DNA of 64,000 nucleotides from Trametes villosa (taxonomy: Eukaryota; Basidiomycota; Agaricomycetes; Polyporales; Polyporaceae). Below the pieces are notes generated by a model. It had not been told where the DNA came from. It made no database searches and was given only the letters and a program-made list of their open reading frames with translations. The position numbers and the translations under genes were made by a program. The stretch is taken from assembly GCA_002964805.2 (NCBI GenBank), contig PUDQ02000001.1, forward strand, positions 2,380,001 to 2,444,000. The letters are read 5' to 3'. This document shows positions 1-11,000 of the stretch, in pieces; positions within the stretch are counted from its first letter, which is position 1; the number at the start of each line of letters is the position of its first letter.

Positions 1-1767
1 CTTACGGCACTGACTGCTTACCAGTTACTTTCAATGGCACGACATCCTGCAAGTAATTATACCTAGGGGCCACCACCTATCCGCCGCTTCACGAGCACAG
101 GCCTCTGAAGACGCGGGCATATTGACATGTCCGATATGTCTATCACCTCCTACCGCCCCCCGGATGACCAAGTGTGGACATGTAAGTCTCCGTTCTGCTA
201 CTATAGGTTATCTTATGCTGAGCTATCCATGCAGGTGTACTGTTATCCATGTATCCTACACCTCATCAGCACCTCTGACCAGCCGAAGTGGGTTCGGTGC
301 CCCATCTGTTTCGACTCGGTGAACGAGCGACAACTCAAGGCCGTCAAGTGGCTCGACGAGGTCCCATTCCCAGACGACAGCGAGGATGCTCCCGCCGAAG
401 GCTCTTCATCGTCGGTAACACTAGATCATGACATGTCGAATACTCCGCGGGCAGGATCGACTCTGCGTATGCGCCTCATCCAGCGACCGCAGATCACCAC
501 TCTCGCACTCCCTCGATCATCGACATGGCCGTCAGATCTACTACCACCTCACCAAGCACCCTTCCACTTCCTCCCGGATGTGTTCGCCTTCTCCAAATTC
601 ATGCTGGCGACACCTGCGGAGCTGATCCGGGATCTGACTAACGATCTGGACGAACTCGCCACAGAGAGGCGATTACTAGCTGGCATGGGCGACGAGCTCG
701 GCACTGTATTCATCGACTCTGCGGACGCGAAGGTGCGACACCAGATCGAGAAGGCGAACGCCCTCGACACGCCACACCTCCGGGAGTCGATCGAGACCGC
801 GCGGCACGTCGCGCAGCGGCTTCACGAACAGTCGGCCCGCGACAGACAACGGAAGGAGGAGTACGCCGCGGTGCCCTCCGAGGATGCTCCTCAGGAGTTC
901 CTCTCCATTCACGGTACTGGCTACACCGCACCAGTACCGGCACGGGAGTCCGCGCCGACCCCTACGTCGGGGCGCAACCCGCGGCAGCGCCGGAACCTCA
1001 ACCCGCCGCCGCCCTCCACATCGACGTACTACTACTACCAGGCCGCGAGCGGGATGCCCGTCTTCCTGCACCCGCTCGACATCAAGATCCTGCTCGCGCA
1101 CTTCCACAGCTACGCCGCGTTCCCGGACGCGATCACCGTCACCGTCGAGTCGCACACGGAGAGCACGGTGAACGACGACCTGCGCAAGCGCTGTAAGTAC
1201 CTCGCGCACCTCCCCGAGGGCGCCGACGTCGTCTTCGTCGAGGCGGACCTCGAGGCGGTCGTCGGCCCGGACGGCCTCCGCCCGTTCGAGGGCGCGCTCA
1301 AGCTCCGCCGCGCGCGCCGCAAGGAGAAGGGCCGGCGGGACGACAAGGCGCGCGCGCGCGCGGAGGAGCGCGAGAAGGAGCGCCTCGCGCAGACGTACAG
1401 CGAGTTCGGGATCTCGCCCGCGCTCGCGCCCGCGTTCATCATCCCCCCGGACCTCGACGTGCCCCCGGAGCCGGCGCACTCGCCCCCTGCGGCGGCGGTG
1501 CAGGAGGCCGTCGAGCCGCCGCAGGCTACTGGGGCGTGGGGCGCGCGGAGTTTCGCGTCTGCAGCGCATGCGGGGGCGGGCCGCGAGCTGGGGCAGCGGC
1601 CACCTGCTGCTGCGCGCCCGACGCGCGAGCGCGAGCGCGAGGAGGACGAGTGGGAGCTGGACATGGCGTTCCACGAGCTAGAGCAGCGGACGACGAAGAG
1701 CGGCGGGAAGAAGCGTGGCAACCGCCTCGTCGTGCTGGGCGGTGGTGGCGGACGCCGCGCGCGGTGA
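1..1767 (+). CDS. RNF10/Mag2-type RING finger protein (5' partial)
   Basis: This is a probable E3 ubiquitin ligase of the RNF10 family. The C3HC4 RING begins with CPIC at about 128-139 and continues through TKCGH. A 53-base intron (182-234, GTAAGT..GCAG) interrupts it before VYCYPCILH and a second CPIC near 301. Downstream is the block typical of RNF10: YYYYQAASG, FLHPLDIKIL, DDLRKRCKYLAHLP and VVFVEADLE (about 1026-1260). A charged Arg/Lys/Glu helix and a low-complexity tail follow, ending in a TGA stop at 1765-1767. RNF10 proteins have several hundred residues before the RING, so the start lies outside the window. The exon boundary upstream of about 110 is not resolved. RNF10 relatives ubiquitinate 40S ribosomal proteins; that role here is inferred from family. 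Confidence 0.85.
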
Positions 1768-2428
1768 GTGGGCGCGTGTCACCGTGCGATGACCGCGGCA
1801 GTTCAAGTGTAGAGCGGGTTCGGATGCGTTGTTGTGGGACGACGCAAGGACAGCGCGGCTCTCCGGCCGGTGGGTTCGTGTGTGACATCGGTGGCTTGAT
1901 TCGTGGCATGTACATGTACAGCGTACGCAGGACCCCATACTTAGCCTCTGTAGCAACAGCAACGCAAGCATAAATATACTCTGGGATCAGCACAGCTCCG
2001 ATCGTCCGTACCTTTCTCAAGGCATTCCCTCTGCGGGATACCGTGCACCTGAAGCGAGCGAGGCGGTCCAGCAGACAGTGCGCAGTCCGACAGGCCTCGA
2101 GAGGGGCGCGGGCGACTCGGCACAGCGTAGCGTCCTAGGATGGTGAGAGAGAATGCCGATTATGTATTCATTCCTGAGATGATACTGACTAGAGCACACG
2201 GCAAGAGAGGGAGCCGGTCCGAGCAGGAACCAAATGAGCAGAAGAAAGGGATAGATATAGCTAACGACAACAGCGGGGGGTAGCGCGGACGGGGAGGGCA
2301 AGCAGCGGCTACGTACACAGCGCGGGCAGGCGGTGCGGAGCGCAGGCCCGCACGCCGGGGGGGCAATGTTCGTGACTTCTCGTAACATATACGGCGGAGA
2401 GCAGGCGGGAAAGCGTGCGCAGCAGCTT
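1768..2428. other. Convergent 3' intergenic region
   Basis: About 660 bases lie between the stop of the RING protein (+) and the stop of SHO1 (-). It should hold both 3' untranslated regions. I see no coding pattern, repeat or RNA gene. Confidence 0.6.
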
Positions 2429-3730
2429 TCAGACGATCTGGAGGTAATTCGACGGCGCGACTGGAGCGAGTGGGAGAGAGGGAGCGGAGGAGGGGGGAGA
2501 AGGAAGAAGACAGTCAGCAGACGGCGGGGGCGTGGCGCGTGGGGAGGAGACTCACTTCCGACCGTCCCGTCCGCTTTCCTCGCCTGCCACCACTTCCCGT
2601 TCTTGTCGAGGATCTCGAGGATGTCGCCCTTCGCGAATGAGATTTCGTTCGGGTCGTCGGCTGATGCGGAGTCTGCCACACAGAAAGGCGGTGCACGCGT
2701 TCAGAGAAGGAAGCCCGTGCCGCGACGTGGTGCCACTCACAGTTGTAGAGCGCCTTCGCGCGATATTGGTGGCCGTCCGGGCTGGCCAGGCTCGCGTCCC
2801 CTCCTGTCGACCCAGGCGTGGCAGGTGCCCCAGGGCCGCCTCCTGCGCCGATCCCTGCCGCGCCGCTGCCCATCAGTGGCGACGCAGGGCCTATGCTCCC
2901 GTCGTTGCCGCCAATCGAGCCGGGTCCCCCACCGTTCCCAAGGTTGTTCACGCTGCCAGTGCCCGTTCCGAGACTCCTAGGTGCACCGCCCTCGGCGCTG
3001 CCTCCGCGGAAGCTGCCCGTGTTGCCGATAGGGCCGGTCATGCTCCCGCCCATCTTGGTGTCGTACATGGGCCCTATGCCGCCGGTCGAGTACCCTGCAG
3101 TGTAGCCGTTGCCGCCCATGTTCATCATGGACGTCGTGCGCGTCGCGCGGCGGCGGCGCGAGGGCGGGCTGAGGCCGCCCGTGCCGAGGGAGTTGAAGAC
3201 GTGGAGCATGAGCGAGTCCTCCTCGGAGGTGAAGTAGAGGACCCAGAGGATGTCGACCATGGCGAGGATGAGCCAGCCGGCGGCCATGGCGTCGAGCGAG
3301 GCGGCGCCGGAGAAGATGCCCTGGTTCACGCCGATGACGGCGAAGACGATGGCGATCGAGCCGAAGGTCGCTATTTGGAAGCGGTGCATGGCGATGGAGT
3401 CGGTGGCGAGCGTGTGCAGGACGCCGAAGATGAGGAAGAGCTGGACGAAGATGGCGAACCATAGCACGCCGACGGAGCCGTTCCCGACTGTGGGATGCTT
3501 GAGCGGACGAGGAGGGTAGAGGAGGTACGCGACTCACTCTGTGCGGTTGCCACTGCCTGGCCAATGAATGCTACAAACCATCCGATCTGCGCACACCGAG
3601 TCGCACATCAGAAGGAGCTCCACTAGGAGGGTGCGCTGTGTCTTACCACGGCGAGAATAGTAGTGAAGAGGAAGAGGTAGTGGGTGAGTATTGGCGTGAA
3701 GTCATAGCCTTCGCTCCCGCGTGGCGGCAT
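2429..3730 (-). CDS. SHO1: SHO1 osmosensor of the HOG pathway
   Basis: A plasma-membrane osmosensor adaptor with four membrane spans and a C-terminal SH3 domain. Five exons join cleanly: 3730-3647, 3586-3538, 3487-2741, 2672-2556 and 2460-2429, giving 342 residues. Membrane segments are visible as THYLFLFTTILAV, IGWFVAFIGQAV, VLWFAIFVQLFLIFGVLH and a span around MAAGWLILAMVDILWVLYF. A Gly/Met/Ser-rich linker of roughly 150 residues follows. The SH3 runs from KALYNYSASADDPNEIS through ILDKNGKWWQARK to IAPSNYLQIV, where the protein ends, as in known Sho1 proteins. In yeast the SH3 binds the MAPKK Pbs2. The start at 3730 puts MPPRGSEGYDF directly before the first span, which fits the family. Confidence 0.95.
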
Positions 3731-6021
3731 TTTGGGCGAGGGGGGTATTTGGGGAAGAGCAAGAAGGAGAGACAGGGATTTACGGAGGAGACGAGGAGGT
3801 GACCCGGCGGGGGACTGGAGAGCGGAGAGGGAGAGCACAGACTATCCCCGTCGTCCGCAGTGGGGAACGACTTCAACGACTGTCACGCTCCCTTCCAGCA
3901 TGACGCGCGTCACACCCTCCGCCCCGCCATCCCCGGCGCCTCCGCCTTCTCACGCGCGCGACCTGTCACACGCGACTCACCCTCGCCTCAGACGCGCCCA
4001 GCTCAGCTCAGACGACTCGCACCTGCGAGCATTCCTCGGCCGTTCCGCTCCATTCACCGCCCTCGTTCTCCCACCAGCCTCGCAACACCCCACCCCTCCG
4101 TCCCATCGTCCCAGCAACCTGTCCCACAAGCACACGCCTGCCATTTACGGCCTGGGAACGCGCACAGCTGCGCACCCCTCTCGCTCTTCCAAGACAACGC
4201 GTGTCCGTCATAAGACGTCACTATCTTGTTCTCGCCGCGGCCTCCAATATATCATCTCTCTATGTGCGCTCCTGGGGGCTCCTCGTGTCAGACATGCCGC
4301 CGTCTCCTGGTCCAAACATAGTCCGTCTAAGCTGGGGTTTGCCACGCTCGCTCTATATCGCCGATCCTCGTGTGGACCGGCCAAGTATGCATGCTTCGCG
4401 TCGAACAGGCTTCTCTGTATCATTCGAACTCGGCTACAAATGCTGGCCAATTTGATTGGATCGCATCTCCATCTTTACATCCAAGACAGGCAATGTATCT
4501 CAAGACCCCATGATAGTCGCCGCTTTCGCATCTTCGAAGTGAATCAGTGAGTTTCATTAGCGCGGTACGTTTGCATGCCTGGAATCGCGTTGTACATACT
4601 GTGCCGTCACGACCTTAGGCGACGTCCCATGTCCCGAGGACCTCGGGCGCTTACCATATATGGCAGGTCACCTTCCATCTAAGGTATGTCACCTGCCTAA
4701 TTGAGTGGAGACGCCCGTATAAGCCCTAGGGTAGGGTTGTGTTGCGTCGCCTAAGGTCGTGTATGCTGTGCGATTACACAGACTACTTGTACAGCGACGC
4801 ACTAAAACCGTACAAAGTCCGACCAGTGTGGGTGATAGAACCTGGTTCAATATCCTTGGGCCCGCGCTTGCGACGCCTTAGACTCAGCTTGCGGCTCTGG
4901 CTCTGTGAGTGAGTCTGCTCAGGGTTGGGATGCCCTACGAGCTCTCCTTGTAGAGGAAGGAGCGAGTACTGCGCCAACTCCCGTTGGCCGCTCATCTCAC
5001 TTACGACTCAGGATGCTGACGACGACTAACCACGATGTTGCTTTCTCCTATCTTCCGCTCACGCAGCCGATCTAACCACAAAGGCTCGTCTCCTGTCTCA
5101 AGCTGTTCACTGGATTGTCAAGCTTACCCAACGGTGTTAGCGTCTGCTGCGACTGGTACGATCGAACGAAATAGTGCGCCACCCTCACAAACTCGACCGA
5201 CCGGCCGATTTTATGGTCATGAATAGAGAGCATGACGCAGATCCCGACAGGACGCAACGGCGGGCAGCCCAACCACAGGACCTGCCATATATGCACCGCT
5301 GCCGACGGGGCGGGGCGGGGTGCCTGGCATCAGCGGGATGACTACGCGACCGACGTCGGAGAGCCGGATTGGGCTGGCATCGGCGCCTGGCGTAAGCAGC
5401 ACTGCACTGCCCGCCAAGCCAAATCTCTTATTTAGGTTTGTGCTGTTTATCCGCCAGAGTCCGCGCCCTTCGAATCCGATTCCCCCTCGTCTGACATATC
5501 GATCCTCGAATAGGGTCGCTCCTCGTCCTCAGGAGCTCGCGCTGGGAGCGGACGATTGCTCCCGGGCCTCGACGAACGCGCGGTCTCCCAACAGGCCTCG
5601 CTCACTCGCATCGATAGCGACGCCGCCTAGACTCGTCGCCCGCCCAGGCAACGCGAAAAACACGAACTGCACGGGCGCGCACGACTGGCGACGGCAACCG
5701 GCGTCGAGTGCGCCGGCGCTCGCGTCGAGAACGCGTTTGTGCTGACACCCGGCCGTGCGCCGAGATCGGGAGGGACGCTTACGGCGGCTCGATCACTCCC
5801 TCGGCGCCGCCGGTGCAACACGTCCTCGCCTCCCGCACACGCACATGATAAATGCCCCGATCCGCGCGGGCGACGCGCCCACGCGTGTTATAAGACCTCC
5901 CGCGCCCGCACCGGCTCCGCTGCGCAAATTGTCTGCGCTCCGCCCGTGCTCGCCGCCGTCGTGCCACCTCCGAGGGGCCTGCTTAGCCTTCCATGCGCGT
6001 TTGCGCCTGCCACCTGCGGTC
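3731..6021. other. Intergenic region upstream of SHO1 and the 6.0 kb gene
   Basis: About 2.3 kb between two divergently oriented genes, so both promoters should be here. No open frame shows conserved protein features. The one clear structure is the inverted-repeat element at 4608-4761. Confidence 0.55.
4608..4761. repeat. 154-bp element with perfect 17-bp terminal inverted repeats (MITE-like)
   Basis: The left arm CACGACCTTAGGCGACG (4608-4624) is the exact reverse complement of the right arm at 4745-4761. The interior holds further dyads: an imperfect GGCAGGTCACCTT/AAGG..CACCTGCC pair around 4661-4700, and the small palindrome CCCGAGGACCTCGGG near 4634-4648. CTGTGC occurs on both sides (4599-4604 and 4766-4771) but 3-4 bases outside the arms, so it is not a clean target-site duplication. 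It could be a small non-autonomous DNA transposon or a structured regulatory palindrome. Confidence 0.6.
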
Positions 6022-7554
6022 ATGAACTACACCGCCGCCTCCTCGCGGACAGCCACTGCGCAGTCGGTCTCGCGCGTACTCACCCTCAGCTGCTCCGTCG
6101 CGGCCGACACATTCGCGGAGGGCGGGCTCGCGGGCTGCTGCCCTATTCAACGGATGTTCGAGCTGGTCCAGTCCGGGCTCCGGCTGCTGTTCATCGGAGC
6201 TGCGAGTGTGGTTCTTGCCCTGGCCGGCCTTCTCCTGGTACGTCATGTCTTCCGTGTACCGCGGGGCCGAGGTGTGCTCACGGCGAAGCAGAGCGTCGTC
6301 GCTGCGATCCGGCGAGTCTACTACCAATGGCGGGGGATCCCCGACCCGTCCGCACACAAACTCGCCCCCCACGAGCCCCATTCATCGCCCCTCCGTGACC
6401 GTGACCACCACGCCTCCTCTTCCGGGCAAAGGCCACAGCTCCGCCAGCGGTCCGGGCACGGCTCCCGCTCGTCGAGTGTCAAGGCACGCGAGAGGAGCGT
6501 GAGCCGAACACCCTTGCGCTCGTCGCCCGAGCCGATGCTCCCGTCCGAAGAACGGCACGCCGGGCCTTCGCCGCCCAGGGAGCGGAGACGGCGTCCGCGC
6601 TTTAGCCCCCTGCTGCCCAAGTTAGACTTGCCGTCGATTGACGCGGCGATGGAGTCCGTCGAGGGGTCGCCACCGCCGCTCACCCGCCCGCCGCTCGATG
6701 TGCGCAATAGCAGCGATCCCGTGCGAGCGCTCTCGTCTCCCGCGCAGGTCGCCAGTGACTCCTCTCCGACGCAGTCATCCGGGCCCTCGATTGCTTCGGA
6801 GTCGACAGAAGAGCGGGCGCGTGCGGAACGCTCGCGCTCGCCTGGACGCGTGTTGCAGCGGCTCAAGGAACATCACAGTCAATGTCAGCTTTCCCATGAT
6901 CGCAGTATGCGTATCGTCATCATAACCACTAGCTAACGCGATTCACATGACAGTGCGCGAGCGGTGTCTCATACGCGTCCATAGCATGCCGAACGCGAAG
7001 ACTGTGAAGCCCACGCGACGGACCGATCCCTACCAAGCCCCATATTACTTCCCCACCCCTCTATCACCCGACGCGGATATCTATGTGCAGCAAGTGCGCA
7101 GCGAGCGGCAGGGCGCGAAACCGGCGGACCCTATCAGCTTCCGTCAGTACTTCGACCGCGTCCCCCTGTCTCCGCGCACGTCGCCGAAGGCGAAGGACGA
7201 GTCGTTGCCGCCACCCACGCCCGAGATCGTTGTCTCGCCTGAGGCGGGTCCGTCTTCCCCAGAACCTCCAAGCCCCGCCGGCGGTGTTGCGGCCAGGCCA
7301 TCTCTGCGCGAGAAAAGCCATAGATGGTCGTGGCATCTCCCGCATCTGCATAGCAAGTCTCCGCAGGAGGACACGGAGCCATCCGAAGAGACGACCGAGA
7401 AGCCCCTTCCGAAATTTCTGTTCGGGCATCATAGACGGTGTGTATCCTAGTTTGCATCCTTACGAATAGAGTTGACTTACATGCCCTAAGGCGTCATGGA
7501 ACTGCTAGTGAAGACATCAAGAACAAGCGGACATCGCTCCCTCCTCCATCATAG
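6022..7554 (+). CDS. Unknown single-span membrane protein
   Basis: I do not recognise this protein. Exon 1 (6022-6904) encodes one hydrophobic segment, LLFIGAASVVLALAGLLLV, near residue 53 of the model. A long Ser/Pro/Arg-rich region follows, probably disordered. An intron at 6905-6953 (GTATGC..GACAG, with a GCTAAC branch-like site) leads to exon 2, which has the best-looking block: DPYQAPYYFPTP, DADIYVQQVR and SFRQYFDRVPLSP. The frame would stop at 7450, but splicing a 53-base intron (7438-7490, GTGTGT..CTAAG) adds a short codon-like stretch, RRRHGTASEDIKNKR, ending at TAG 7552-7554. The start is uncertain: the same frame is open further upstream, and an ATG at 6154 lies closer to the hydrophobic segment. 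Confidence 0.6.
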
Positions 7555-8054
7555 ATATTCATTGCACATTGCTACACTCTACACCCCGCATCCTATTTAT
7601 GCTAATATACAACCAACGCATCCCCATCCGCACACCTCCTACAACACCTTCTGCCTGTCATCAGCACCCCGCCACTCCTTCAACAGTTTCTCTGATCTGC
7701 TCGCAACCTCCATAGCTATTCCGAGCTTGCCAATATTAGTGGCACGCGCCAATGTATGTCTGTCGTAATGTACTGTACCAACCTGTTGTTGATACTATAA
7801 AATCAAATACTCACTGTCTGCCCCTACCAATCGTCTGAAGCGCGAGCAGCGAGTTCGAGTGAAGTGCAACGATCGACACAGGTGGCTGAACGAGGAGTGC
7901 GTCATGGCGGGAGAACGTCGGGGTTATCAGATAAGATAAGATTTGGTAGGGAGGAGGAAGGAACGGGCGGTTTGACGACTTGCGCTGTGAACGCGGCGAC
8001 TTGCAGAATCATCGAAGCGAGCCCTAACCGACCCGGCCGGACGCTCCCCGCACA
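7555..8054. other. Intergenic region, SIN3 promoter
   Basis: About 500 bases between the unknown gene and SIN3 on the same strand. It contains an A/T-richer stretch near 7790-7815 (ACTATAAAATCAAATA) that could be a TATA-like element. Nothing else was recognised. Confidence 0.45.
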
Positions 8055-11000
8055 ATGGATCCAGGACCGTCCAACTCACCCTTGCCCTCTCTCCACCCCC
8101 GCCCCCACTCCTCTCGCCCACCCAGCGCGCGGCGCCCGACGCCCACCGACGACCCCGCCGCCCTGCTCGCCCGCCCCCGCACCCCCCCGCAACAGCGACT
8201 GCCGGCGCCGACCCCGCGAGCCGGGCCCCCGCCGCAGTTCCTCGACAGCCACAGCACACGCGCGAGCGCCCCCTCCTCGCCCTCGCGCGCCCGCACGCCC
8301 CGGAAGACCCCCAACCCGAAGCCCCTCAGCCCGCACTCGCAAATCCTCGCGATGAGCGCCACCGACGGCCCCGCTGGCACGCCCGGGGGCGAGGCCGGGA
8401 GGGCGCTGAACGTGTCCGATGCGCTCGGCTACCTCGACGCGGTCAAGCAGCAGTTCCAGGACAAGCCGGACGTGTACAACCACTTCCTCGACATCATGAA
8501 GGACTTCAAGAGCCAGGTGTGAGTGTGCTCGTCCCCTCCTCTCCGTCCTCCGCGTCCGCGTGTTCTCCTCGCTTCGCCCCGCTCCCCCGTACGGCCGCTG
8601 CAGCAGGCGGGTGGCACTCGCACCCCGTGCATACGCCTGGAGCGGGGCTGGCTTCTCTCCCTATCTGATCATCCGAGCTCACCGCGCCCCCTTATATGCT
8701 GCAGGATCGACACGCCCGGCGTCATCGAACGCGTCTCCATGCTTTTCCACGGGAACCCCTACCTCATCCAAGGCTTCAATACTTTTCTGCCCCCGGGCTA
8801 CCGCATAGAGCTCAACAACGACCACTCCGACACGATCACCGTGACCACGCCCATGGGCCAGATGACCCAGAGAACCACCATGTCCTCCCAGTACGGCATC
8901 CCCATCCTTGCCCGCGAGCCTATAGTCGCTCCTGGTGGCGGTCCTCCATATTCTCAGCCACCATTCGGGCTACCTCCTCCTCCAGTCCTCCCCGTTGGGA
9001 TCGGAAGTGGTTCGCGCCCTGTCACACCTATCCCTATCCACACCCACACACCATCCCACCTTGCCGCAGAGATGCAAGGTATGCGGCCACCGCTTTCCCA
9101 TTCGCCCGGGCTGCAAAGCGGGCGCGAAGACAACAGCGCTGTGTCCGTGCTCAACAGTCTGAACGCGCGCCAGACGGACAAGCAGCCCAACGGCGAGTTC
9201 CACCACGCGATCAACTACCTGAACAAGATCAAGCTGCGCTACCAGGACGACCCGGAGACGTACAAGCAGTTCCTCGAGATACTGCAGACGTACCAGAAGG
9301 AGCAGCGGCACGTGCAGGATGTGAGCCATCTCTCTTTCCTTTGTGGTAGCGCCCGGGCCGCTCGGCTAAGACAAGACGTTCGCGTCCGAAGCAGTCGCAG
9401 GTGTACGCGCAGGTGCAGATGCTGTTCAAGGATGCGCCGGACCTCATGGACGAGTTCAAGGACTTCCTCCCGGAGGCTGCAGGGCCTGCAGCGCATCTCC
9501 AAGGTGTGGTGGGTATCCTGCCACAGCCCACAGCGGGTCCAGGTATGCCGGGGTCCTTTGGACAGCCCGAGCCGCCACAAGTAGAGAAAGCTACGAAGAC
9601 ACAAAGCAGGCGGAGAAAACGGCCTCCTGAGAAGGAGCCGGCTGCACCTCAGAAGGCCCCTGGTGGTCGGGTATGTATACGAGTGGCTCACTCAGTCGGG
9701 TGGCTCATCGCTCACTTTATATTGACAGGCTGTCAAACGGGCTAAGACAACCCAGAAACCGGATACCGCCTCTCCCAAGTTCTCGCCGTACCAAGTTCCC
9801 CGCTCTCCACAACCCGTGAATGTGCACGTCCACCCCGCGATTGTTCCGCCAATGCATCCTTCCGGGCCGCATCCCATCCGTCCCGCAAGCGTAGGGCCCG
9901 GCGCGCCCGCGCCGACTGCGAACGAGGAGTTCCACTTCTTCGACCGCGCGAAGAAGGCGCTCGAGAACGGCGGGACGTACGACGAGTTCCTCAAGCTGCT
10001 CAACCTCTTCTCGCGCGACATCATCGACACGAAGGCGCTGATCGACCGCGCGGAGATATTCCTGGGCGACGGCGACCTCATGGCGCAGTTCAAGGACCTG
10101 CTCAGTTGGGACGACAGGCTTGGGAACCGCGACGAGGGCCCCCCAGGCAGCCTGCGCACCGGCGCGCCCGATTACTACACGGCACGGCCGCCAGACGACG
10201 GCCAGGGCCCCAGCTACCGACGGCTACCTGACAGTGTGAGTCGCCCCTCTCTCCCATCTCCCACCACACGGTCTCATGACGCGCGGCGTGCAGGAGGTGC
10301 GGCTCGCGTGCTCGGGGCGCGACCGGCTCTGCTGGTCGGTGCTGAACGACGAGTGGGTGTCGCACCCGACGTGGGCGTCCGAGGAGGCGGGCTTCATGAC
10401 GCACAAGAAGAACTCGTTCGAGGACACGCTGCACAAGAGCGAGGAGGAGCGGCACGAGTTCCAGGTGCACATCGAGGCGCTCACGCGGACGATCGCCGTG
10501 CTCGAGCCGCTCGAGGCGCGCATCGACGGCATGAGCCCCGAGGAGCGCGCCGCGTTCCGCCTCAGGCCCGACCTCGGCGGCGCGTCGCGCACCGTGTACG
10601 AACGCATCGTGAAGCGCATCTACGGGTACGACGCCGGGAACGAGGTGCTCCGCGCGCTGCAGGAGACGCCCGCGGTGGCGGTGCCGGTCGTGCTCGCGCG
10701 CCTGCGGCGCAAGGACGAGGAGTGGCGGCGCGCGCAGCGGGAGTGGAACCGGACGTGGCGGGAGATCGACGCGAAGAACTTCTACAAGGCGCTCGACCAC
10801 CAGGGGATTGCGTTCAAGCAGAACGACAAGAAGGCGATCACCGCGAAACACTTCGTGCTCGAGATCGAGAGCGCGCGGGCGGCGCAGGTGAAGGCGCGCG
10901 ACCGCGAGACGGCGAGCTCGAGCGGCACGTCGTCGTCCGCGGGCGGCGTGCCCGTGCGATCGTTGGGCTACCAGCTCGAATACGCGTTCGAGGACGTCGG

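Noticed and set aside
676..1674. A 332-residue minus-strand frame and other long frames inside the RNF10-like gene
   Set aside because: They are shadows of high wobble GC. The plus-strand frame carries the RNF10 motifs.
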